The notes below the pieces were generated by a model, which did not search any database, was not told the origin of the DNA, and saw nothing but the letters and a program-made list of their open reading frames with translations. 64,000 nucleotides of DNA from Pisaster brevispinus (lineage: Eukaryota > Echinodermata > Asteroidea > Forcipulatida > Asteriidae), in NCBI GenBank assembly GCA_023634235.1, contig JAMKCF010000005.1:1217001-1281000 (forward strand), in the 5' to 3' direction. The position numbers and the translations under genes were made by a program. Numbering within the stretch: position 1 is the stretch's first letter; every line of letters starts with the position of its first letter. Below are positions 1 to 12,500 of this stretch, one piece after another.

Positions 1-115
1 ATGTGAAAACAATTCTATCAAATGTTGAATTAAATTGTATTGTATTAAATTGAATTGTATCGAACTTGAAGTAATTGAAATTGTTGCGGCTCTCATGTTT
101 AAAAAGATATTAAAA

Positions 116-470
116 TATAACTCATTTGGTAGAGCGCTGGACGTTAATCCGGAGGTCGGTGGTTCAAAACCCACTCTAGTCAATTTTTCTTTGTTCACTA
201 CCCCAAATTATCAATAATTTACCCAGTCAGTTTCCCCTGTGGTATGTTACTTGACATTTGAAAAGAAAACAACAAGTCACATTCCCTTGAGGTGATCCCT
301 TGGCTGCTGCTTCCCAGGTTGTATCGTAAACTTGGTGTGATACCTCGCTACAGTGCCAACATGTTAATCCGGAGGTTGTGGGTTCAAATCCTGCTCTAGT
401 AAATTTTTCTCAGAATGAGTTGAACATTTTCCAAGTCAGTTTCTTGTGGTTTATTAATTAACATTGTAAA
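116..470 (+). repeat. tRNA-headed tandem repeat, two partial units
   Basis: Two head-to-tail partial copies of a tRNA-derived repeat. Each has a tRNA-like segment (a GGTAGAG D-arm box near 128, then TTAATCCGGAGG and a B-box-like GGTTCAAA run near 142-175 and 363-390), followed by a body containing the family phrase 'TTTACCCAGTCAGTTTCCC' and, in the first copy, 'TATCGTAAACTTGG'. The tRNA-like part has a poor anticodon arm, so it is not a working tRNA gene. The repeat ends about 40 bp before the acceptor of the first coding exon of CEP135. Confidence 0.75.
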
Positions 471-521
471 TGTCCCTAATCATTATAACTTGTCTTTTTC
501 TACTTTAGAGTCATTTTCAAG

Positions 522-3500
522 ATGAGTATACAGGCAGAGCAGAGGTTCACTGCACTGCGTAAGCGACTAGATCAGCTTGGTTACCGTCAAGCCTTGGGAA
601 TAGAATCTTTACCATTGGTGGAGAAATTATTCAATGACTTAGTCCACACCACAAGCAGTCTAAAGAACGCCAAACTTCAGGTACAGACATGTGTATTAAT
701 GTAGTTAAAGTCTCTAAATTCTTTGAAATTAGTTTTGAGTTGTCTATAAAAAAGAACCCAATGATCATGAAGATATATTGTTTGTGTTTTTTATGTGTGA
801 ATTGATTCTGCTACACAGTTTTGTGGGAGTGTTTTTGATTTGGTAGGTGTTTGTCACTTAGTTTTTTATGTAGTATTTGTCATCAAAATTTAATGGAATC
901 ACTTTGTTTTTCATTCGTCAGGCAAGCAAAAGCAGTGAAGAGAAAAACACCATATGCACTGATGAGGCATATCGTAGTGACAATGCTAAACTAGTACGTG
1001 AGAACAATGATCTTCATCTTCAACTCATAAAGCTGAAGGAAGACACCGATGCAACAATCAAAGAACTTAAGGCATCGTTGAGGAAACTAGAACATGAGAA
1101 TGCAGACCTAAGATTCCTGAACTCTCAATTTGTGCATAAAGTAAGAGCACTTGAGAAGGAGGCGAAGGCTAAAGGGGATCGCATCAGTCAGTTACAGGAG
1201 AAGAACTTCCATGCCGTAGTACAGACACCTGGTAAAGCTATTCATATGTTTATACGTGTACTACACATTTTGTTTTGTATAAAAGGTTTCGAGTGAAAAA
1301 GAGTAAATACTTTTTCTGCTCTGTCGTACAAATTTAACTATTTCAATGGGACAGATCTTAATTCATTTATGCTAACAAAACTATATTTCTGTGAAAAGGC
1401 CAAGTACCCATCTTTGAGAAAAGAGAATCTGTATTGGTTTAAAATGCCTATATTGGTCAATTTTAAGAGTGTTTTCCTTAGAATTTTTTTCAGTGAAATC
1501 TCCCGAATATGTGTCTGTTAACACACAATGACCAATTCTTTCCACAGGTGGCCGTAAGAGACATATACCGTTTCGTCGCCAGAGAATGGACATAGAATGC
1601 ACTGTACCAGCAGATACTTCCAATCCCCCTATGTCAGACTCATTTGCTGAGAGACAGGTGGTTAGCAACACACCTAATGATCCATATATAGCAGACCTTG
1701 TGAAAGTGTCTGACGACAGGGCTGGGACTCTTCAGAATGAAGTGGAGAGACTGAATGTAAAAGAAGAAAGGAATGAGAAGATGATTAAGAGACTGTCTAA
1801 GCAGGTAAGTGGAAATTCATTAGAAACACTGATCAAATTCAAGTATGAGTCAAAGTCCTTGAAGTGAGTGTTACCAGTCAAGTCACAAAGGTCAGGCTCC
1901 ATCTGTGTCATGGGTAGTCACTACAGACAAAGATAGTCGCATAGATCTTATACTTGTAGCTTTGCCTAAAAGGCCAAACACGTTAGATGGCAGCTTTTTC
2001 ATTGTTAACATTTTCACAGCTTGTCACTCCAACAATGTTCCAATGGTATAAAAATCATCAAAATCCCTCATTGATTTCATAAATTTTTCCCTTCAATTTT
2101 GATATAAACAGTTCTGATTATAGCCTAAGTCCTTTTGGTCAAGACTGAGGGCCTTTTCTACATTAAAAAATAAGATAAAATTATATTCTATGCAATGACT
2201 ATTTCTTAACCCAAAACATTCCCCTTGATAGAATATGATACAGCAACTTTCTCAACTCAGTTGAACATGTATTGATTTGAAATAGTCAAGTTTTCTTTGT
2301 TCACCCCAAAATTGAATTAAAATTTAACCAGTTTCCCCTTGTAGGTTATTACTTGATGTTTGAAATAATAAATTGCATCCCCTTAAGGTGATCCCTCTCA
2401 CAGCTGCTTCCCAGGTTCTATCGTAAACTTGGGTGGGATCCCTGGCTATTTAGTAGTTACGGAATGAATTATTATTAGTTACAGGCTTCTAACTGACACC
2501 CAAAACAAAGATATTTACAAAATAGGCAGACCGCCAACATAGGGCTAGATAGCTGAGTTGGTAGAGTGCCTGCACATTAATCCAGAGGCCGTAGGATCAA
2601 ATCCCGCTAGCCTACTAAATTTTTCTTTGTAAAAACGAAAATAACTAAAAATTTACCCACTCAGTTTCCCTTGTGGTTTGTTACTTAATACACCTCAGAA
2701 ATCAGTTATAACTATCTATTGTGTGCAAATTCTCACTGTCCCTCTCACTGCCGCTTCCCAGGTTGTATCGTAAACTTGGGTGTGGTCCCTGATTATACAG
2801 CAGTTAAGGTTGAATAGCTTCTGACTGGGACCCCAAACAAAACTATTGACAAAATAGAGAAACTGCCAACATCAGGGCTAGATAGCTCTATTAGTAGAGA
2901 GCTTGCCAATAATATTGAGGTCGTTGGTTCAAATCCCACTCTGAAAATATTTTCTTTGTTCAACCCAAAAATATTTATAATTTACCCAGTCATTTTTCCT
3001 TGTGATTATTACTTGATATTAGAAATAAAAAGTCGCATCCCTTTAGGTGGTCCCTCTGCTGCCACTTCCCAGGTTGTATAAAAAAATGTTGGTTTGATCC
3101 CTGGCTACACAGCAGTTACAAGTGGAATGTCTTCTTACAGGCACCCTAAACAAAGATATTGACAAAATAAAGAGGCTGCCAACATTAGGGCTAGATAGCT
3201 CAGTTGGTAGAGTGTTGGCACTTTAATCCGGAGGTCGCAGGTTCAAGTGTTTGAATCCTGTCTCAAACAATTAACTATTATTATTAATTATAATCACTTT
3301 TTTGGTTTTTACATTCCCAAAAATCAATTTCAACAAGTTATGCACACCAAGGTTTATGTTATTGTAATGTTAAAGTGTAAACATTCACCTAAATATAAAG
3401 CATTAGTTGTTCCTTTTTAAACCAGATTCAATGGGTACGTTCAGATGAGGAGTTAAACTAACCCTTATTCCAAGCACCGCGGGTGTCCAAAAGATAAAAA

Positions 3501-6500
3501 TGACTTATTCCAAATTGGGCTTGCGTTCACACGAGTGAGTTAGTCCTGTCCGCACGGGTTTTAACTGACCCACACGTTGATTATCAGGTCATGCATAGCT
3601 GACCCCGACCGACCACTCTTCCGGTCCATCGTGTACATGTACATGTATCAGCTGAGAATTACTTGTGGTAGTCTATGCGCATTGTTGTTATGATGACGTA
3701 ACCTTCTGTGGAGAGGTCACATGGAATAAAATAGACCGGATGTAGCAGGTCAGTTGCGTTCCAACGATGGTTTATTGGGCCTCGCAGCGGGGGGTTGGTC
3801 GTAAAACCTGGGCTAAGTTAGGCTAATCCAACATTTTTTTAGGTTTAGTTCAGCCCAGTTCTCTGGGTCAAATTGACCCCTGCGGACCGGATTTTTGCGT
3901 TCCAACGGAGGGTTATTTTAGCACTTTTGGATTAAGGGCTAGTTTAACCCCTCGTCTGAACGTACCCTATGAGACTGTCATGACAATAGGTAAAATGTGT
4001 AAATGTATTGTAAAAAATAGTGGCCTGACATTTTGACCCTAGCAGAGTCTTTCTCGAAGGCTAAATGACAAGACTACAAACATAAACAGGTACATGTATA
4101 CATTACTGATGTAACAAAAGCAGTCAAGTGGAAATAGATGATGCTGAGGAAAATACACAGAGAAAGCAGGTGGCTGAACACAAAGGAGGGGATTGGGGGA
4201 AGGGGATGGTTGACCACAAGAGGTGGGGAACACAAAAGGACAAAATCAATGATGGGAAGAGAAAGGTACATGTAGTTAATTGGTGAATGAAGCAGACTGG
4301 GGGGGGGGGGCTTATCTGTGGTGAAAAGGAGAAGGCAAAGACAAAAAGTTATTAGTCATTTCCTTCTTGGATGTTCAGACCATGGGGTTGAATGGTCTGG
4401 AGACGTCTTATCCATAATTTCTCTCTACTCAGACGAACAATCTCTCTGTGGTTTCCTAGAGCCTCAATGCCCTGTAAAATCATGTCAGAAATTGAGTGAT
4501 TAGGAAGATTGAAATGATGTCCTACGGGTGTATCCAGCTTATGGGTGTTGACTGTGGATCTGTAGCCGTAGAAACGTCTCTTGAGTGTAGACTCTGCTAG
4601 GGTCGAAACGTCAGGCCACTAACTATTTTTTGCATTTATACCATAGGTCCTTTTGGTTGGTAAGCTGTTTGCAACAGCTAATTCTATTTTTCATTTAAAT
4701 GTACATGTATTGTAATTTTTTTTTATTAACTTTACAAAACAAAAAACGATGTGTAGCAGCTAGTTGGCTATTTAGATAATTTGAAAAATAGATGTTAAAA
4801 AAATCTCCCAGGTACAAACAAAACGTCAAAAATCAGTTATTACTGGTAAATTGTGGCTGATGCTTATGTTTAATCTTTTAAATGTTAGCTAGTTGAATAG
4901 ATTTTATTGAAGTGATTGTATGCAGACATTCACAGCCATAAAGACAACTAACCTAGATTCATTCATTTTCTCTATGCACATCATACATACATATATACGT
5001 TCCTTGCCTTTATACACACAGCATCCTAATAAAATTATGTAGTACAGTCAGCCTGCTGCAGCAGCTGTTCTTGATAATACACACTGAATGACCAAACCAG
5101 TCATTTCCTTCCTGAATTAATAACTTGAGAATTCCACTTCTATGCTGTATCGGGACAAAAATATATGGACTTGACTGGGGAAAAACATGAAAAATAAATC
5201 CGCTTGTTTTCAAGTAATTGTGGTGTTACGAACAGCTGATATTTGTTTAACTCTTGGTCCCTGTAGAACCAGGGATGTTTGTATAACATTTAATCCCTAT
5301 TCAGATAATGGAACGTCCCTTTGTCCCTCACAACTGTAACCAGGCACGCCACTCTGTACAGCTCTGACCTTTGATCAGTCACTGCATATGCAAATAAGTA
5401 TTCAAAAACCTCAAGCTGTGATTGGATGAGGGTAATAATTGGCAAGTTAACTTGTTGAATGAACATTCTTTGGGTCAGTGTCAGAGTAAGTGTTGAATGG
5501 TGATGGTAGCCCAAGGAATTGGGGCAGGTAGTAAGTAAACTCATTAGCATAAAGGTCAATACTTCATTGATAAGTGCGCTTGGCTTACACACACACTACA
5601 CAAACCCACACACACAGCTGTTGCCTCAAAACCGTTAGGGTTTAAACCTGCCTACTCAAATACAGGTGGAGTATGGGGGTATTCATTCTAGAATTAATTG
5701 TTTTAGGGACCTAAAGGATTTCTTTTATGAGAATAAAACTAAATTTGAAGACTCATCTGAGTTTTAATTGACTAAAAATGGCTGATGTTTCCAAGAAGAA
5801 GACCAAACCTAGACGGCGGGTAAGCTCATTACAAAAGACTTAGTCATGAATGAATTAGTATAAATAGTACGCAGTCACCATCTGCATAATTTTCACTGCA
5901 TTTAAATATAACTGTTGCAGCAGGTGTACTTCTTTCATCATATCAAACTAAGTATTGACTATTGGGCACAGTGGCCAAATCAATTTATGAATTAACCATG
6001 GCTGTAGCAATAGAAATGGCATGTGATAAAAATGACTATCAAGTAATATAAACTACTGGGAAACTGAAAAATGTGTACATTTGAAAGACAATTTTGAGTT
6101 TAGTTTACTAAAGAAGGACTTGAACCTGTAACCTCCGGATTAACATGCTGGTGCTCTACCAACTGAGCCATAATGTTGGCAACTCCCTTTTTTGTCAATT
6201 CAATATCTTTATTTGGGGTGCCAATATAAAATTAGATGGGGATCACACCCAAGTTTACGATACAACCTGGGAAGTGACAGGAGAGAAATCTCCTTAACTA
6301 GTCAAAGTTTTTTAGTTTTTTCTTCCTCTATTATTCATGTTTCACAATATTTTTATCATAGCCCCATTCTTATCATAGAGAAACCCCAATTTACGTCCAG
6401 TTTCAGATTCTTATGATCATTCATGTAACCCTGTGGTAGGTTTATGATAATCCCATGCTTAGTACATAGTTATAAATGTGCACTCGTCCAATTTCATGGT

Positions 6501-9500
6501 AAGTTACAGAATAGCAGTGTTTAATTTGGCAGCATTTCCATTGCATTACATTAGTAATAATTAGATATGTTCAGCCGAATACTCCGGATATTAGCCTATT
6601 ATTTATCTTGCAGAACTTATATGACCTTACTGGGGGGGATCTTTGCAATCTTCCATTATCATTTATCAATTGGTTATACATGTACTGTTGAATGTCTACT
6701 GTTGACAACAGATCCAGGCAAGATTACATCACTGCTTGCTGACTTAATCATGTATTTATTATGTAAAGATGTAATTTTGTACATTTATGTTTACGTAGTC
6801 AGACACAAATGTGTGAAGTTTCCAAATTAATATTGTTAATGCTACAAGGAGAATGGTTTAAATACACTGTAATTATGACATTTTTCACTCAATATTATAG
6901 GGGAAACAAACATTCTTCCTTTTCTTTAATATAGGTTGAAATCCGAGATAATGAGATAACGCGCCTATCTCGTCAGCTAGAGGGAGGACGGCCTTTTGAT
7001 GTGGTCTCAACAGAAGCCAAAAATAGGAGTAATGAAAGACTAATTTCACATCTTAATGTCCAGGTTTGTTTTAAAATCAGCTTTTAAATTTTCAAAATCA
7101 TTATGGTGATGTTTAAGAACACTAGTACATCAATTGGCAGGGTACATGTATTTCAGTAGATTCAGCGCACAGATTTTGAAAAATTCAGTGTCAACTTGAG
7201 TTCATTTTGAAAACGTTGACGTCATTTGAATTAAAATTCTCACAAAAAAGCTCATTCCTCATCAAAAACAAAACTACAAACAATTCTTTGTGAGCTCCTT
7301 TTCATTTACAATCTCATTACTTCCATGCTTCTTACCTTCATTTCTGTTCTGTGGCATCATTCCACTACCTGGTGCTGCTAGGAGTTCAACAGTTGCAGGC
7401 AATGTTACTCAGCTTGTAACTGCACATGTGTACCGATTAACTTGCATGTCCATGTACCTAGACAAAATGGAAGACCAACGTGCACATGTCAATGTCATCT
7501 TGAGGTAGACAAATTATAACATTTATACTTTGGTGGTCTTGTACATGTACATTGTGTTTGTAGTTAAATGGCTGGACTTAAAGCTGTGCAAGTTGTGATT
7601 CATCCGATGTGTTTAAGTGTTCCTTCCCTAACTCCCACTGTTATGCTTGCAGTGCCCCAAGTAGATAGAAACACTGTATGCTTGAAAAATTGTATGTTTT
7701 GAATTATTTTGTTTCACGAATAAGCAACAGTTTTTAAAATATTCAGATGGATTACTTTGCTGCTTTTGTAGTTGATGAATGTGCTTGTCTCTAATATTGA
7801 CCCATTATTGATCCACAAACTATAATATCAATCGTTTGAATGGTTTATCAAGATAGTCAAAGTCTTTGATTTTGACATTTCCAGATTGACTATTTACAAC
7901 AAGCAAATCGTGATGCTGAAAGGCGTCTACGTGAGTCTACCATTTCACAAGACAATGCTAACCAGAAGGTCATTGAACTCACAGAGAAGAATGAAGAGCT
8001 AGCAAATGAGCTGCGAAATGTTGACCGCCTTGCCCATAAGCTACAAGCAGACAAGAACAATGTGATATGGGCAGCTGATAAGGATGTGACAGATGCAAAG
8101 GTAGAACTACAGGAAACATCAAGGGAAGTAGCATCTTTAGATCTTGAGTTGGAACAACTTAGACAGGTAAAACACAAAATAAGGAGACTGTGGCATTTAA
8201 TGCCTAAATGAACTAGTTACATGTTGACATGTATGAAGATGAAAAACAGCCTAATCAAAACTGATTTTAACAATGTAACCCAAACATTTCAGAGATAGGT
8301 TTACTACCACAAAGTGATCTGTAACTGGTAAATATAGTTTTTTTTCTCCAAACTAACAGTAGTTTTTGAATATAATATTTAACCAGTTCGCTTCGTGATT
8401 AAAAATCCTTTTCCTGTTACTGGAGTGGGATTATTTCAGTCAGAAACAAACTTTTTTTAAAGCCATTAATAATTTTTGTTGGCAATGAAACTCAGTTTGG
8501 ACACTCAAATAAAGAAGATTTCTTATTGACATTTGAAATTTTTTAGATTTTAATGGCTCATATTTTGTGTACGGTCATGTTTCGGCCCAATCAGACATTG
8601 AAAGGTCACTATGTAACAGCTGATCATCGACCCCCCGCCTTGTCGAAAAGACGGCATCCAGGAGACAGATGAAAGGCCTCATGACAATGCAGTATAATAC
8701 GTCTTTACAAAATCATGGCTGGTATTTGAAAGAAACAGATCTTTGATAAAGGCATTAGGCAAAAATCCATCCAAAGAATTAGTCTGTTCCTTGTTTGGAG
8801 TGCCTTTTGACCAGGGCCACCAAATTATGACCACCGGGACTCTGCAAAACTGAGGATGCGCAATCTGCTATGTCTCACCACACATGGCCATGTTGACATG
8901 ACCACCGCCAACACGCACCCAAATGGAAATAACAGTTTATAAGAAGGCTGCTGTGTGTTGTGTAAGAGTTTGGCATTTTATTGCATCCTCCGCAGCGAAC
9001 TGGTTAAACCTTTGATTTTTGTTTTTGTCAAATGCATTACGTACATAATAAATCAAGGGTTTTGTTTCTCAGTAACAAATAAAATGTGTATTTTTGCAAA
9101 TGTTCTTTAGGAGAACAAGAATTTGATTGCTGACATTGAACAATCAAATCTGGAGCTGTCTTTACAAGGCCAGGAGATGGGGAGGTTACAAGATTTACTG
9201 ATTCGTGTCCAAGATGACAAGCGATGGCTAAGTGAAAAAATCAGCAAGCTCACTTCAAATGGTGGGTGCAACATTTCCAATAACAGCTCAAAAACAATGT
9301 TACTTTCTAAAATTGTCTTTGACAAATACTTGCTACACATGTAGATAAATACATACATTGATATCTGCCAAGAAATTATAAAGGTACTTAACAAAGAAGG
9401 TTAATCTTTCAAAAAGTAAATCAGTAAACGAGAGAGTTAACTACAAGTGTTTGTACGGTATTAAACCTTCTCAACAGAGAGAGAACTTGTCCTGGAGCTT

Positions 9501-12500
9501 GAACGAATCAGAAACAAAGCAGGAGGTAAGACCAAAACAAAGTCTCCTTCTAAGATGGACACCTACCTCAAGACCCTGGAGGAGGAAAGAGATTACTATA
9601 AGGGAGAAGCAGATGTCCTCAATAAGGTGCTGAAGAGTCAGAACTTGTCACGGTCAGTGTCTAGAGACCTTAGTCCAAAAAGGTCAAGCCGGGCAGCTAG
9701 TCCGTCAAGGACTCCAAGCAAGTTGGATAAGAAGGTATGAATACATGTTTTAACATTCGTCCAAATTACCACTATTTGTTCCGTTTGTTTCCTTTTTTAA
9801 AAAATTTTTTTTATCATAACAAACTCTGTTCAATTTATGGGTTTGATTTTTATGGATGTAATGGTCTGTAAACCAATTGTTGATTAGATCTCATTCTGAT
9901 GGATGTCTATAAAACATTGCCTTTAAGCTTTTTGTATCCCATTTGTCCACACAGTCTTCTTCCCACTATGAGGCCATAACGCGAGTTCTTGAAGATGAGA
10001 AGAATTACTACAAGAAGGAATATGAGATGCTAAGAGCCCGTTCATCCATAAGCCCCAAGAAAACCACAGTATCTCCACCAACAAGAGACAGGGTATACTT
10101 CTTTTAATTCAAGCTCTTTACTGTACAACCTCATGAAAAGGAAGTTAGTCATTTACAGTTTCAAACCTTAACTTTGCTTTATTTTGATTGGAGCTATAGG
10201 TAGACACAAAGTTCAAGAACCGTAACTCAGTGTGTAATTAGAACCAAACGAACCAAACACAAGTGTATTTGCTAATCAGTTTCAACACTAACTCCTACCA
10301 TCTCAATATTTGCTATGTATAAAGACTGTTGGTGAGGAAACTGAGATAATCAAACTGAGAAGGGAAAGGGATGAACTACAGTCGCTCCTTGATAAATTTG
10401 AGAGACATCTTGCAGAGGTACGTATCCATGAGTTAAAACTTACTGTATGTACATTCATTGTACTGATCCTAGAGACTCTGACAACACTGACCCTTTTACT
10501 TTTGTTTCATTTGATTGTTTACAGTTATAATTGAGTAAAAACAAATAGGTAGAGGATTTACTCAGTGCTTGACTGAGTTTGAAAATCCTCGGGTTGAAAC
10601 CGCTTAATTCACAACTCACTTCCACCTTGTTTATTACAGATTCAAGCCAATGTTAAAGTCTTAACAAGTGAGAGAGACAAGACCAATATTCTTTATGAGC
10701 AGGTAATGGCTACATTTAGAACTCTTGCGAAGTGTCTGTATGTTTTTCTTGCAAGAATAAAAAAGCACTTAGCATAGGTTGGAAGGTTAAATAAAAAATA
10801 ATGATGTATTTCAAATAAAAAAACAACTTTGTGTTAAAAAAGGAATTGTCAATACTATTTGCATTACAACATTATACTTGCATTACGTGAATTATACAGA
10901 TTTGTCCATGATCATTTCACAGGCCAATGGTGAACTACAGAGACTCAGAAGAGAACTTGTCAAGTCTCCCAAGTCATCACGAGCCTCAGTAGTAGCTCAG
11001 TCCATTCTACAACGCGTGGAACTAGAAAGGGATGAGGCACTAGCTGATCTCAGACGAATGGTCACTGAAAGGGACAGTCTAAGAGAAAGGTTAAAGGTCA
11101 GTTCTTGTATTGATTCCTCTGACATATTTTGTTTTCAGTGGGATTTATTTTTTATTTTATTTTTTGTATAAGGATGGTTTCTTTTAGGTTTGCTGTTATG
11201 CTTTTATTTGTGTTTTGTTTGCATTTAGATTTCTACTGATGGCCATCTTGGTGAAAAGGCCCGACTTGAACAGAAAGTTGAAGACCTTCAAAGAGCTGCT
11301 GAGAATGTAAGCAAACCATCATCACTTGAAAATCTTGTGTTGTGCATATTTCCTTTCTTACAGGTTGATTATGTATGTGTATATGCATCAAAGCATTGCT
11401 TTAATATCAGTCACTATATGATAAACACAAGCCTATAGTACACGTCATTCACAGCACATCCTGTTTTTCTCCCCTATAGGCTGAACAAGAATGTAGCAGT
11501 CTTCAATCCCGTGTTATGTCCTTCCAGGCAATGATCTCCACTTTGGAGGAGCAGGTCCGATCTCAAACACTGCGGATTGAAGAGGCTTATGAGGAGTCAT
11601 CACAACACAAAGCAACATCCACACAAATGAGGTAAAAAAAATAGACTGGTCATTTACATTGCAAACAGCAGTTATTAGGGAGTCCATAAGTGTTAAACTG
11701 TGATCAAAGATGTGCAAAACGAAATGTTGATCTAGGATGAGCTATTGGGAAACCCTGACCTGGTTGCCGAGATCATGTTTTGTTTTTATCATTCCCAGGC
11801 TGTTGGCTGAGCAAGCAGAAACCTCACTGGATGATTATCAACGGAGGTTAACCCAACGATCAGGTGAATTACAGGCAGCTGAAGAAAGAAGCACACGACT
11901 TGAAGAACGCATCAGTAAGACTCTTTACTTTCCTCTGATTGCAAAGTAATGCAGTTTAGTTTGAGATAATGAAATACTCAATTTATAATTCGGCTGGTTC
12001 AACAGTTTTACATATTACTCCAATGAAAGTATCCTTGGTTTATTTTTTAGAGAGTTGACAACTATTTGTGTACATTTTTGGGGGTAAATTTACATTAAAC
12101 TGTTAACATTCACTAATAAAATATGTCAAAGAGGTCTTTGTGTTGTTGCTTTCTGCAGCTGATTTAACATCGACTAACAGCAGTCTGAGGGATGAGGTGC
12201 GGCATCTTCGTGGTACAGTGAGCTCACTTGACAGGGAGAAGGATACACTACAGAACGTTGTAGATGAAAAGACAGAAAAGATTGCTGGGTTGGAGCATGA
12301 GGTAGTTGGCAGAGGGAGAAGTTTAAGTGATACCAGAGCAACTGTGGAAGATCTACAGGAAAGGCTTGAGTAAGTCCTCACTTTGTTGTTACGTAGATGT
12401 ATTTATTTGTATATATTCAAGCAATAAAAGGATATAAAGATACAGAAAAAAATGACAGAGCTTAGGAATTCTCAAACAAATAATCCAAGTCACTCTCTGA

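Noticed and set aside
2542..2612. Possible true tRNA gene with GGGCTAG ends and a B box
   Set aside because: The anticodon arm does not pair properly, and the sequence is part of a dispersed repeat with several diverged copies.
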